From Azorinus chamasolen (taxonomy: Eukaryota; Mollusca; Bivalvia; Cardiida; Solecurtidae): DNA of 64,000 nucleotides. Both the position numbers and the translations under genes were made by a program. The notes beneath the pieces were generated by a model, which saw only the letters and a list, made by a program, of their open reading frames with translations, made no database searches and was not told the DNA's origin. Location of the stretch: contig OY755241.1 in the NCBI GenBank assembly GCA_963576725.1, positions 29,080,853 to 29,144,852 on the forward strand, given 5' to 3'. Numbering within the stretch: the first letter of the stretch is position 1; each line of letters begins with the position of its first letter. This document shows, one piece after another, positions 24,001 through 39,000 of the stretch.

Positions 24001-27000
24001 TCCACAGGAGCAAATGCTCTATTTATCACAAAGGTTTCAAAACTACACAATTCTGAAAATTTCTTTTCTCTAGTTATTGCACCTTTTCGGTAGATTTATT
24101 CAAAGTGGATGGATCTAAAAATAGCCTATGGAGGAAAGGGTTAAGACAGGTTCTACTGTAATTTTTCCAGTCAAACCCTATCTTGTGACCATTCTTTAGA
24201 ATCATCTCCTTTAGGCGATTCTAAAGAATGGTCAAAACATAGGGTTTGGTGGAGACATAAAGAAGCTGTTCTTGAAAAACAAAAGACTGCCTCTGCAGCT
24301 AAAGATAGAGAAACTTGATCCATGACCATCCAGCTCCTAATGAAGATATATGTTTGTCGGTATAAATCATTTGTTCATGTGTCAGAACTTGTTCATCATT
24401 TGGGTAAAACAATACATAATTCCACATTACTTCACACCAATCTGTTGCCATTCTAACAGCCCTGCAATATGCTGTCCATTTCCAGAGCTACCAGGGAACC
24501 ATCCATCATTGATCTGTTGTCAGAGCTGGGAAAAAGAGCTAGGGATTTTGCACTGACATACTAATGCATTACTGTCAGTCTGTCACTAAAGAGAATTCAA
24601 ATTAATGAGTCTTTAAACCATATTCCTTCTTGTTACACTTTCACACCTCAGCAAACAGTAGACGCAGATCAAACGATTCCTGAAGATCAAACGGTTCCTG
24701 AAGGAGCTGTCTGATCAGGGTCTGCTGTTTGCCTATGAAATTATACAGATCTGACCGTAAGGTTTCTATCTATACCCATAATTCCCTTTTGAATTTAAAA
24801 GTTAAGTCAATGAATATTCATGAAGCCATCATTTCATGTAAAAATGTTAGGGAAAGTGTTCACCCTTTACTCCATAATCATGCTTGTTTATGGCCTTTGA
24901 AAACACAGTACACCTGGTCAGACAGCTCCTGTAGGTCTGCTTATTTGACTCACACCAGACTGCTCCTGAAGCTCTGTTTATTTGAGACCCACATCAGACA
25001 GCTTCTGTAGGTCTACTTATTTGAGACTCACATCTGACAGCTTCTGTAGGTCTGCTTATTTAAGACCCACATCAGACAGCTCCTGTAGGTCTGCTTATTT
25101 GAGACCCAGATCAGACAGCTCCTGTAGGTCTGCTTATTTGAGACCCACATCTGACAGCTCCTGTAGGTATGCTTATTTAACCCTTTCCCTGTTCTATGTT
25201 TATTTCAAATTTCGACACCTACTTAATATTCATGGACAAAATAGATATAATGAAATATGGAAGGTGGAACATTGTAGCCATTTTAGGAAGTAAAGAAACA
25301 GACCTATCAAATTCTATTAGCAAACAGAGCAGACCCTGATCAGACAGTTCCTATAGGAGCCGTCTGATCTGGGTCTACTCTGTTTGCAAATGCGGGAAAA
25401 CACGTTTATATGAGGGAAAGGGTTAAGACCCACAGACAGCTTCTGTAGGTCTGCTTATTTAACCCTTTCCTCCATAAATATGCCTTTCTGCGCCTCTGTA
25501 ATAACCACTTCTTGAAACCATTGTGATAAATAATGCTCTATTTATCACAATGGTTTCAAATTACAAAATTCTAAACAATTCATTTTCTCTAGTTTTTCGG
25601 AAGATTTATTCAAAGAGGTTGGATCTAAAAATAGCCTATGAGGGAATGGGTTAAGACCCACATCACCAGTAGATCCAGAGGAGCGGTCTGATCAGGGTCT
25701 GCTCTGTTTGCTTATGGAATAACATAGATCTGATTCTTAAGTTTCTGCCACAGCCCAAATTTCAAATGATCATAATTTTTTGTACCCTTATAAAAAATTC
25801 AGCTAATCTTTTTTTTCTTACATGAATATTCATGAGGTCAAGTGTTCAATCATCAAGGCTTAGTAGACTATGAAACCTTCTTAGCAGAACAACCCTTCCC
25901 CGGTCCAACACGACTTGACTGGTATTTGTAAACAGCTGGGAACAAGACATTATGTAAAATAACTCTCATCTAGATCCAAAGTAGTTTTACAACTGTACAA
26001 TAGGTTTTGTTGTTTGTTTGTTTGTTTTTAAAATAAAAAAATAAATATTGTGGCAGTTCAGGGTTTGTGCCGCAGACATTGATTTCTATGGTAACATAAG
26101 GATTAACCCTTACAGTGTGGGGCAAGAATGTCCTTTGCAAACAGTCTAGACCCAGATGAGAGGACTCCTAGAGGAGCCCTCTCATCAGGATCTGCACTGT
26201 GTCCTGTTACACTTTTCTTTAGAAAAATCCCTAAATAATCACCATAAGCTTGATCTGTTTGAATTTTGGAATAGTCCATTGAAAGTTGAGCATGGTAAGG
26301 ATTAAGACAATTAACAATTTTTGATTGCTGTACTACGGATATTACAGCTTTTGTCATGAGCAGCTGAGTCATAGTAGACAGTCATCACGACATCGAAAAA
26401 AACCACAATATATCAACAGCATGACCCAGGCCACACGACAAATTAATATTGCTATGGTAACACATTTTCCCTGTGTCACACACAAAACCTCATGTGACTG
26501 CTCACTGCCCCTGACCTGTTAGCTGGACCTGACCAATGTACAGTGTGTATTACAAAAACTATATTTATTTTTTATGCCTAGTTATGGACATGTTTCTTAC
26601 CCTTTATCTGACAGAAATACCTTTTCACACCATTGCAAACAGAGCAGACCAAGATCAGACAGCTGTAAGAGCCCTCCAGAGGTCCAGATAAGATGCGTGA
26701 ACTTAAACATTTTCAATAATACATGTAGCTCCTTTTTTCTCCCTCAAACCCTATACTGTGACCAGTTTTTAGAATCGTCTCTTTGAGACGATTCTAAAGA
26801 CTCATTTAAGACTGGTCACAGTATAGGGTTTGGTGGAGAAATGACAATTTTAGTATTTGGGTATGCACCTTTATCTGTAACTCTGGCCCTCTGATCAAGG
26901 TCTGCTTTGTTTGCTAATGGAATAATATACATCTGAGTTTTCTCATTCTAATTTACAGTTTCTGCCATGGCCAACTTCCCAGCATACATAATTATGCCAT

Positions 27001-30000
27001 TATGAAAAGACATCATTATTATGTCATTATTTCAAACATGAATATTCATGGGGCAAACATTTAACTCTTTCAACACTTAACCCTTAGATTCCTTGTTGAA
27101 TATTCATGAAACATTAACAACATTATGAATATTTATTAGTTGAATTTTTATAATAGCATAATATGGACACAGGAATTTTTGTACTGTTAGAAGAACTAGA
27201 TCTATTATAATTTCAAAAGCAAACAGAGCAGACCCTGATCAGACGGCTCCTATAGGAGCCGCCTGATCTGGGTCTACTCTGTTTACAAATGTGTGAAAAG
27301 GTGTTTATATAGATCTGTCACTAGTACTTGCACCGTGGCATACAGATAACCTATTCCCACTTGAACATTATTCAAGGCTTCATGACCTTATGAATTAAGT
27401 CACTGACAGAACTTTATAATGAATCACTGTTAGGAGATTCTTTACTGTAGAAACTTGCCCATCAAGTACCATCTGAGCAAAAACAGCAGACCCTAATTAG
27501 ACAGCTGCTACAAGAGCAGTCTGATCTGGGTCTACTCTGTTTGCAAATAAGTCAAAAAGAGGTCTATAAGTGGGAATGCGTTAAGTAAATTGCCATGCAA
27601 ACCTAGTCTTCCACTTAGCACTTGTCCAAGTACTACTTCAACTAGTTTACTTCCTTTTCAACAGCATTTACTATCGACTCCATTATTATTCCAATAAGAA
27701 ATAATTACATCATAAATATTTACAAAATGTATTAGATTAATTATTAATTATACTAGCACATGGACACAGGAAATTTTGGCCATGGCAGAAACTGTGGAAT
27801 CATAACTATATTATGTTATAATTAAGCAAACTGGGCAGACTGGGATCAGGCGGGTCCTATAGGAGCCATCTGATCTAAGTCTACTCTGTTTGCAAAGGCA
27901 TAGAAAGGCAGCTTAAATGAGTAACGGTTAATTAGTGTCAAACAGTTAAAATTCTATATTGTTGAAAATTCCATAGCTCAGAACATATTGTTTTACCTGA
28001 ATATTTCAGTCTAATAGCTAGACCTTCCCCAGCTGTTGTGAAAACTGGTCAGTAACGTGTCACATTACTCAGAATCAATGAACACAGCTGCATTAGTTGT
28101 GGCAGTTTTCCTTTATAAGGCAATATAGTAAAATTTCTTCAATACAATCAGATGTTTCCATAAACATACAGTCGCTACCATGGGTATGGCAATATTCCTT
28201 ATATGGCTACATAGTAAAACTTTGACAATCTTCTTCAAAACCATTTGGCCAACTGATTACAATTTGGTATATACATGTTTTGGGGGTAACCCTGTATCAA
28301 GTATGTTCCAATTATTTCAATATGACCTAATTGGCTATTTAGTAAAACTTTGAAAATCATCTTCTCCAAAACCACTGAGACAATTTGATTATTATTTAGT
28401 ATACAAAAAACAAAACAAAACCACACACACCACTCTAATAGGCTAGCTGGCCAAATATGAAGTCTCTATGTGAAGATGGTGATTTGACCTATATATGAGC
28501 TTTGACCTTGATGGATGACCTTGACCATGACATGCAATACATAAGGTTCAATGAGATACACATGCACGCCAAATATCAAGTCTCTATCTGTACTAAATCA
28601 AATAGTATAGTGAATGTAAACTTTGACCTATACCTTTGTCCTTTGACCATGAAGGATAACCTTGACACTGACATGTCACCACTCAAAATGTGAGGCTTCA
28701 TGAGATACACATGCATGCTATCTCTGTTGGAAAGTAAGTGACTAGACCTATATATCTTGCCTTTGACCTTGATGGATGACCTTGACATGTCAACCCTGAA
28801 AACATGCGACTTCAAGAGATATATATGAATGCCAAAAAAGACAAATATCAAGTCTTTATTGGGCTGCTGAAAGCAGCCCACAATTATACGGCTTTGAATT
28901 TTGACCATGCGTTTCTGCGTTCCTGTGTTTCTATAAAAGCCAATCTTTTTTAATAACTATGGGTTACTGTGAGACAAGCTTTTATTTATATACATTCATT
29001 TATTTTACTTATTTTGATTCATACATTTTTTGTTAGCGGGGACAAATATTTTTGTAGAGGTTATTTGCTTCTTTTCTGCCATTGAAAATGCTAGTGTATT
29101 GGGTATAAATCATTTAAAAGCACGCACTACTTGTAGCAGTCAGCGTAGTTGAGGGGTTATAACGGTGGCCTAGGAAATGTGAGGTCGCGGGTTCGATCCT
29201 CGGCGGAAGCATGATTTTTTTTCTCTCATTTTTTTGTTAGCACCCTTAGTTTACGTGCTTTTGGTTTAAAAACAATTATGTACACAAATATTGTAAAAGT
29301 ATAAGTCCTTTGTTTGAATTTTGTCTTTGGTAAAGTTATTTAGCTGAGACCTTTTACTCGTGGTTTTGTTGGTTTTGTTGACCGTTTTGAATATTTCACA
29401 ATTGTGCATGAATACCATTGATCTGTATTTACTTCGTGGTAATGTGTATTATTGGTGTCATACACAGGTATTATGCATCATTGCTCCTTAAAACATTCCC
29501 CCGTTTCTGCTGTTAATTTATACATTACAGTCATGTTTTCCCAATCTGTTAATTTAAACTGCTAAACAATATTGCTCCCTCTTTTTCTTCTATCCTGCTT
29601 AAAGACGTTACGCAGCCATTTTACGCTTGCGTAAAACCTTGCTTGTCTCTACTGATTCAAAAGTAATATGCCCAATGTTAAAGTTGCTGACAAACAAACA
29701 AACATCTGACCTTTGACCCTGAAGGATAACCTTGACATGTCACCTTCAAAATGTGCAGTTTCATGAGATACACATGCGTGCCAAATATTAAGTCTCTATC
29801 TCTACTGGTTCAAAAGTTATGGCCAATGTTAAAGTCGGTGATTTGACATATATATTTGACCTCTGACCTTGAAGGATGACCTTGACATGCCATCCCTCAA
29901 AATGTGATACATATGCATGCAAAATATCAAGTCTCTATCTGAACAGGCTGAAAAGTTACAGCCAATGTTAAAGTTGTCCTCAAACAAACAGATAAACAGA

Positions 30001-33000
30001 CAGACAAAGCAAAAACAATATGCCCCCTACTAGATCTGATGATGGGGCATAAAAATTAGGTCCTTTTAGGCAGGTGGCTGCTTAATGCTGGATGAAAGTC
30101 ATGCAGAAATCTCCTAGGAGTTTTCTGTATGACTTTCATTAAAGCATTAAAGCTGCCACCTGTCTCCAAAACCAATATTTTACTAAACTGAAAGTCTGGT
30201 TAACACTTTACTCCATAAATAGTTAAATACGCTTTTCTAAGCTGAAGACCCAGATCAGACGGCTTCTATAGGACCAGGGTCTGCTCTGTGTGCTTATATA
30301 TTATACCTTATTTTTATTGATATGATTCTACAGTTTCTGCTATGGCCAAAAATGCATGTGTCCATGTGCTATTACAACAAATTAATCTAATTAATATTCA
30401 TGATGTCATTATTTCTTACATGAATATTCATGGCGGAAAGGGTTTAGAGGGGTTTAACTGTAATTAGTATAACTCATCTCAGACTTCACTGATAAAGCTA
30501 CAACATAAAACAGTTAAAAGTACACAGCCAGGAGTAGTGTGATGCATCTAACAGAATCAGGATGTAATTTGGAGTTGATTTTTTGTGACAATATTTGCCG
30601 TCAGCTGTATATGACATTTAAGAGACTAGTCTCCTGTGCATGTTATACAACAGCAGAGACTGGATTCCTCCAAAATGGGAAACATGTCAAATGTCATTTG
30701 CTAACAATGTAGATCCAGATCAGATGGCTCCACAGGGGAGGTCTTTGATCAGGATCTATACAATCTGAATATTCATCAGTATCTAATGACCGTGATACTT
30801 TCATACAAACTGACTTTATGTACCATCAGAGATGCCTAATTCAACATTAACCCTTCACTTGCTGAATTTTAAAATACATTTTTCCTTCTTTACCCATGCC
30901 CAGTTGTATAATTACATAATTATATCTTCACTGTGTAAAAGTATTTCGCTGTGCAATCACTGCTCTGGAGTGCACTGGTTGCACAATCAACTTGTAAATA
31001 GTGCAGACCCTGATGAGACAGCTCCTGCAGGAGCTGTCTCATCTGGGTCTTCACTATTTACAGGTAGGTATATTGACATGAATAGCAAGCGAAGAGTTAA
31101 AAATTCAGTCTCACAAGTGGTAATTATTTGAACGATATGGGCAAGACAATTGTGACGATCTCTGCAAGCATTTTAGAACAAGCTGAGATGTGCAATAATC
31201 ATTTAATCCATATAGATGCCTTTAACCCTTTCCTTCATATAAATGTGTTTTCACGCATCTGCAAACAGAGCAGGCACAGATCAGAAGGCACCTATAGGAG
31301 CTGTCTGATCAGGGTCTGCTCTGTTTGCTAATGGAATTTGATAGATCTGTTTCCTTCCATATTTCATTATAACTATCTTGTCCATGAATGTATAGTAGGT
31401 ATTGCAATTTGGAAATTGGAATAAATATAGTAACGGTAAAAGGTTAACCCCATACCTCATACATTATTTTTAGATCCAAACACCTTTGAATAAATCTATC
31501 GAAAAGGAGTACATACCTACCTGAAAATATTTTTTTTTAGAATTGTGTAGTTTTGCCATTGTGATAAATAGAGCATTATTTGCACCTATAGAGCAAATTT
31601 AATGCTATATTCATCACAATTGTTTCAAAATGTGACATCAAAAGGCATCAAAATGGGAGAATGGGTTAATGCCTTTGATAACTGTCTGATCAGGGTCAGC
31701 TCTGTTTGCTTACGAAAATATATAGATATGATTCTACAGTTTGTGCCATGTTCAAAACTAAACCTCTGTAAGTATGCCAATAAAAAATCATAGATGAATA
31801 CCAGCATTCATGCTGCCATTCTTTGTCAGGGCTCAAGCAAGATTTACTCCTTGAAATATTTATGTAAGAAATAATGACGTCATGAATATATCTTAGATTA
31901 ATTTTTAAATGGCATATAAACACATGAAATATTTGCCGAGCTAAACACTATGGAATCACATCTGTATTATTATTTCAAATGCAAACAGAGCAGACCCTGA
32001 TCAGACAGCTCATATAGGAGCCATGTAATCTGGGTCTACTCTGTTTGCAAGGGTGTGTTTATGGAGAAAAGGGTAAAACGAGCCATCAGTGTTCAGGCTC
32101 TTAACTCTGTTTGTAAAGGAGTGAAAAAAGCCTTTGTATGAGGGAAAGGGTTACAACTTAACCCATTCCCACTTAGGCTAATTTTAGACCTAACCTCTTT
32201 GATTAAATCTACAAAAAATGGAGCATTAACTAGAGAAAAGGAAATTTTCAGAATTGTGTAGTTTAGAAACCTTTGTGATAAATAGAGCATTTGCTCCTGT
32301 GGAGCAAATGCTCTATTTATCACAATGGTTTCATAAAGTGAATTTTACAGAGGCGTAGAAAGGCTTTATAACCCTTTACTCCATAAATACATGCACACAA
32401 ACAGAGTAGACCCAGACCAGATGGCTCCTGATGGATCTGCTCTGTTTGCTTATAATATAGATATGGTTCATGATAGCATTATTTCTTACATGAATATTCA
32501 TGGAATAAAAGATTCATTAACTGAACATCATACACCCTGTGATTTTTGACATTTTCTTGGACACTAAATATTTTATCTAAACATATACATAAGTCCTGTA
32601 AATCTCTGCAAATGCCCTTTAATGCCAGGGAATCTTATTAGCATTAATCATCCACCAGTGCAAAACATGTAACTTATAATCATTGTAAAAGTAAGAACAT
32701 CCCACTTGGCTTACCTTTGAATGCCAAATATACAAAGTGAAATGATTGATGACATCAGTGTTATATGGTAGAGGCCAGAGGTCCAGATAGGATACATTAA
32801 ATAAACTTAAACAGTTTCATTAATAACTCTTTTTTTTCTCCACCAAACCCTATTCTGTGACCACTCTCCAGAATCATCTCTTCGAGACGATTCTAAAGAG
32901 TTGTCACAGTATAGGGTTTGGAGGAGAAATGACAATTCTGGTATTTGAGTACCTTTAATGCACCTTTATCTGTAGCTCTGGTAGAGACCATTCAACATGA

Positions 33001-36000
33001 ATGGGTGTGATTTGTGAGAGGATTTCTATTAACCCATTCTTCCATAGGCTATTTTAGACCTAACCTCTTTGAATGAATCTACCCAAAAGGAGCATTTACT
33101 AGAGAAAAGTAAAATTTGAGAATTTTGTAGTTTGAAACGATTGTGATAAATAGAGCTTTTGCAGAGGCGTAGAAAGGAGTATTTATGGTGGAAAGGGTTA
33201 AGAGACAGTGCAGACTCCACTAGAAGCCCTCTGATCAGAGTCTACACTATTTGCAAATGTCAGGACAATTATATCCCACATTTTACTCCTTCACTGCAAC
33301 TAACGATTGTCTGCAGACTTTGGCATCAAAATTCAAAATATTTGGACATCTGAGCCAGGGAATTACTCATCTGGACTGTGTACATGTAGGTAAATCAAAG
33401 ACTCGCTACTAGCAGTAAAAGAGTTAATATTATACAAATTGACAGACATAAAATTGTTGATTTGTGATGTCCTGCAGGCTTTCCAGCCCAATTAACGCCT
33501 CCTTCATTACGATGAGGTGACTCGATGAGATGACTCAGAGAGGGGAATCCTCTAATTACTTGAAACTTCCTTTATATTTTCAAGTAGAACTTTTTTAACA
33601 CTTTTCCTTATATAAATGCCTTTTCATGCCTTTGCAAACAGAGTAGACTCTGATCAGATGCTGTCTGATCAGGGTCTGCCCTGATTGTTTATGGAATTAT
33701 ATAGATGTGAATTTACAGTTTATATGAAGAAAAGGATATAAGCAGACAGAGCAGACCCTATAGAAGCCATCTTATTTGGGTCTACTCTGCAAAGATGCAG
33801 AAAGGCGTATTCATATGGAGTTAAGGGTTAAAAGGCCATACAACTTTAATGTGTTGCCCGACAGAAACCTTTTTACACTTTTGTAAACAGATGAGAAAGA
33901 GATCAGACTGCTTCTGTAGGCGTAGTCCGATCTTGGTCTACTCTGTTTGCAGATGCATAGAAATGAGCTAACATAAGGAAAGGGTTGAGCTAATAAATAC
34001 TTATGATGTTATTATTTCTTGCATGAATATTAATGAGGTAAAAGCTTAACCCTTAATCCTCCATGAATATGCCTTTCTACGCCTCTGTAAAAATCACTAG
34101 TTGAAACCATTGTGATAAATAGAGCATTTGCTCCAATAGGAGCAAATGCTCGATTTATCACAATGGTTTCAAACTACAAAATTCTAACATTTTCCTTTTC
34201 TCTTGTTAATGCTTCTTTTCGGTAGATTCATTCAAAGAGGTTAGGTCTTAAAATAGCCTATGGAGGAAAGGGTTAATATCCCTTTACTTCATACATGTAT
34301 ATATGTATATACACCTTCTTAACCCTTTCCCAGTTCCATATATATTCATGTAAGAAATAATGACATCATGAATATTAATTGGCTGAATTTTTATAATGTA
34401 AACTTTTTAAGGATATTATTTTACTTTGGCAAAAACTGTAGAATCAGATCTATATCATGTTAAAAGCAAACAGGGTCTTAGACTCTGTAGACCCTGTTTG
34501 CACATGCATGATAAGGCGTTTATATGAGAAAGGGTTAATCTTTGCAAACAGGAGCCATCTGATCAGGGTCTGCTCTGTTTGCTTGTGACATAATATTGAC
34601 AGAGGATTCTACAGTTTCTACCAATACCAAAAACTCATCACTGTCCCGTGTGCCATCATAACAATTAATCTCAACTAATACTGATGATGGCATTATTTCT
34701 TACATGAGTATTCATGGAGTAAAGAATTAACCCTTTCCCTCATAGGCTATTTTTAGATCCAATCTACCGAAAAGGAGCATTAACTAGAGAAAAGATTTTT
34801 TTTTAGAATTTTGTGAGTTTGAAACCATTGTGATAAATAGAGCATTTGCTCCTATAGGAGCAAATGCTCTATTTATCACAATGGTTTCAACAGGTGATTT
34901 TAACAGAGGTGTAGAAAGGCGTATTTATGGAGGAAAGGGTTACCAAGAACTGACTTGACAACAAAGTTTTTACAAATCATTTTACAATTAAATACAAGAG
35001 ATCCCATTTTTTAATGCATACAGCATCAGATTATTCTGACATAAAAACATATCGAAAGAAACTGAATGGTACACTTCATCCTAATTGGTATTGATCATCA
35101 AACACAGAAATTTAGATGACTATCAGGAGAAAAAAAATTCTTGGCCGACAACCGCCCGGAAGGTCAGAACAACTCCTAGAGTATGCATTACCTAGGATCA
35201 ATACGCTAACCCAACTCTGTCAACAATCGATCAGACAAAGTCATTTCTCCATATTCCACTACCACCATCAGGAACAATTAGGACTGACTTACCCTTCCAA
35301 AACAAAATCATTTTCTTTTTCCTTGAGTTTCAGCAAACCCAACTTCCAACTCAATACTCAGTATGTAAACTCAATACCATTACCAAATAGTTTGGATCCA
35401 GATCAGGTGACCAATAAATAAGTATTTGATCAAGATCACATTTCTTGTTACTTACTCTTTGATAGTAACTGCAAAATATATATTCAATTAAGCAGGTGCT
35501 TTTCAGACAGAAAGACAGCTCAGGCCGCTCCTGAAAGGATCACAGGCTATTAACTGTTTGAATGCAGGACACAAGTATACCAGCATTTGCAAACAGTGTT
35601 GACCAAGATCAGAAGGTTGCTGACGCAGTCCCCAGATCTGGGTCTGCACTTTTTGTAATTCTTAATCCTGTGCATACTAATTCCTTTCATACTGCACCAA
35701 TTCTACTGTTAAACAATGATGGATCACCGAATTACGAAACTCAGCAGTCAAAAGGTTCTCTCTTTGCAGGCTAGCTAGCCAAGAATTTGCAACACCTCAC
35801 GCAAACTGTCTGTGGATCTAACTGAAACAATGAGGAACTCGGAATCTCATCAGGATCAAAACAGTTTCTCATTCTGACTCTATACCTAGGAAACGGAAGA
35901 AAGAAACAACTTTGAAAATTGCAGCAGACAACAGACAATTTTCCCCCAACGATGATTACTTAGCGAGCAAAGGGTTAAGGAACATTACAACTGGCTAGGT

Positions 36001-39000
36001 CTAGTCTCCTGGGACACAGTCTTCTCCCATCACCATCCTGAGAGTGCACCAGAAAATAGGTATTATCTCATATAGTTGTTTTATATCTGCAGAAAAGTTT
36101 TATTACCCTTCAGCACTCAAAGACATTGAAACTATCCTCAGCAATTTAGAAATTGAATTTTGAAACTGCTGTCCTGTGCAACTGTTGTCTGCTACATTGT
36201 CCAGAGCAACAGATAAATGTGCGTATTTAACCCATTCCCTCATAGGCTATTTTTAGATCCAACCACTTTGAATAAATCTACCGAAAAGGAGCATTAACTA
36301 GAGAAAAGGAACATTTTAGAATTTTATAGTTTGAAACCATTATGATAAATAGAGAATTTGCTCCTATAGGAGCAAATGTTCTATCTATCACAATGGTTTC
36401 ATAAATGAATTTTGCAGAGGCGTCAATATGAGGGAATAGGTTAAGTACTAAAATCGTCATTCTCCACAAAACCCTCTATGTTATGACCACTCTTTAGAAT
36501 CGTCTCTGTGAGCCGATTCTAAAGAGTGGTCACAAGATATGGTTTGATGAAGAAATAATGAAGTTATTCTTGAAAATGTTTTAGTTTACGCATCTTATCT
36601 GGACCTGTGTTGCCAAGAGCAGCTTGTTGACTGACAAAAGCTTGGATACAGATTAGACACCAAGTAACTCGATCATCAGCATCATAGGACAGTACAGTAA
36701 AACCCCTCTAAACCGTACAACACATTTAGCATAAATATAGGTCTTGGAGGCAGTTTAACCCTTTTCTTCATATAAACGCATTTTCATGCATTTGCAAACA
36801 GAGTAGACCAAGATCAGACAGTTCCTATAGGAGCCTTCAGATCAGGGTCTGCCGTGTTTGCTAATGGAATTAATTAGATAGCTCTGTTTCTTTACTTTTG
36901 AAAATGGCTATAATGTTCCACGTCCCATATTTCATCATGAATATTCAGCAGATATTCAAATTTGGAATAAATATATAGAACAGGGAAAGTGTTAATGCAG
37001 GGGGAAAAACATGCAGAAAGCTCTTCTAGAAGAGCTTTCTGCATGACTTTCACCCAGCATTTAGCAGCCACCTCCTAAAAGTATCTAAATTTATATCTCC
37101 TAGAATTCCGGTTTGGTGTACAGTATAACCTCTCTATAACCGACACTAAAATAAATCAAGTTGTTTTACTTTCACCTTGCTTTAAGCAGCCACCTGCCAT
37201 AAACAACAACTAATTAACACAATTTAGTGGTCGTTATAGAGAGGTTTTACTGTACAAACTATTGAGAAATGATACTCTGAGTGCCAAACAGTGTGGATCC
37301 TGATGAGACACCGAGGTCAGCATAATGCGGCGTCTCATCAGGATCCAAACTGTTTGTCATCTTGACCATATTTTTGCAAAGAAATGAGAGAAAGTTTATT
37401 TTAAGAATTGAAGCAGACGACAACGCCAAATTACTTAGCGTGCGAAGAGTTATTTTTCCAGTTATACCAATAGTCCAGTATGATACAGTGCAGACTCCTA
37501 CAGACCTATCAATAACTATGGTTCTGTGTGCCAGCTAGCATCCATATCTGCCATTGACAAATAATCTCACTGGTCTTCTACAGCTCTAACTTGACCCCTA
37601 GCCGGGCCTTATAAACGTCTTTTAACCCTTTCCTCCATAGGCTATTTTTAGATCCAACCTCTTTGAATGAATATACCCAAAAGGAGCATTTACTAGAGAA
37701 AAGTAAAATTTTATAATTTTGTAGATTGAAACCATTGTGAAAAATAAAGCATTAATTTTGCTCCCACAGGAGCAAATGCTCTATTTATGATCACAATGGT
37801 TTCATAAAGTGACTTTTATAGAGGCGTAGAAAGGCGTATTTATGGAGGAAAGGGTTAACACACTTGCAAACAGAGTAGACCCAGATCAGATGGCTCCTAT
37901 AGGAGATGTCTGATCAGGGTCTGCTCTGTTGCTTATAATATAATATACATCTAATTCTGTAGCTTCTGCCTAAACCAAATTGACCTGTGTTCATTTGCCA
38001 TTATAAAAATTAATCCAATAAATATTCATGACATCATTATTTTGTTCATGAATATTGATCAGGAAAAGTGCTAACTCTTTCACAGTCATCTACCAAAGTT
38101 GTCAAATCAATTTCTATTTTTCAACATTCTTCCTTACAGTATCAAACCCTTCATCTGATGACTATTCATGTAAGACATAATGACAGCAGGAACATAGACA
38201 TAATGACAGCAGGAACAGACATAATGACAGCAGGAACATAGACATAATGACAGCAGGAACAGACATAATGACAGCAGGAACGTAGACATAATGACAGCAG
38301 GAACATAGACATAATGACAGCAGGAACATAGACATAATGACAGCAGGAACAGACATAATGACAGCAGGAACGTAGACATAATGACAGCAGGAACATAGAC
38401 ATAATGACAGCAGGAACATAGACATAATGACAGCAGGAACATAGACATAATGACAGCAAGAACATTTTATAAGGGTACATGTATATGAATACAGTAGAAC
38501 CTCTCTAATGCAACCACTTAATGAATCTAAGCAGGTGGTTGCTTAATGCAGGGCAAATGTAATACAGAAAGCTCCTCTAGGAGCTTTCTGCATTACGTTT
38601 GTCCTGCATTAAGCTACCACCTGCATCTAGCACCCAGAATTACACCTCTTATAGGTGGTCACATTAAGCAGGGTTTTACTGTATAGGAATGTTTGATCAT
38701 GGCAGAAACTGCAGAATCAGATCTAAAACTGAGTATCGGGATGGTTTTAGTAATTTTGATAAAGGGTCACCAGGAGACTATTCTTACCAAACGCCATTCA
38801 AGCTGGACCATTCATTTTGTAGAAACAGACTTTTAATTTTTTCCATATAGAAATACAGTCACCAGAAGGCTACTCAGGACTACAAAATACCATAGAAATT
38901 GGACCACCAGTTTTGGAGAAGAATTATTCTTCTGTCACAGCCAAAAATTCCTGAATTTATATATCATTATAAAAATTCTTATTCAGCTGATAAATATTCA

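Larger units (their letters stand above)
23645..24158. mobile_element. Family F MITE carrying nested TTAA MITEs
   Basis: CAGTAGAACCTGTCTTAAG at the left, inverse CTTAAGACAGGTTCTACTG at the right, with TA on both flanks. It is split at GCATTAA by the next two entries. Confidence 0.88.
24862..25850. mobile_element. Family C MITE with expanded core, host of an A and a B insertion
   Basis: Left end CACCCTTTACTCC; core expanded to the 39-bp array; right part from 25656 GACCCACATCACC to CATGAATATTCATGAG. Confidence 0.75.

Noticed and set aside
29141..29212. Functional tRNA gene
   Set aside because: A and B boxes are present, but the acceptor stem does not pair and the T-arm has mismatches; better read as SINE-like.
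35116..35421. 101-residue + strand gene
   Set aside because: No motif, and it runs into hairpin-arm text at its end.
38134..38480. Leu/Cys-rich - strand proteins of about 100 residues
   Set aside because: Translations of the 21/23-bp C-derived tandem array.
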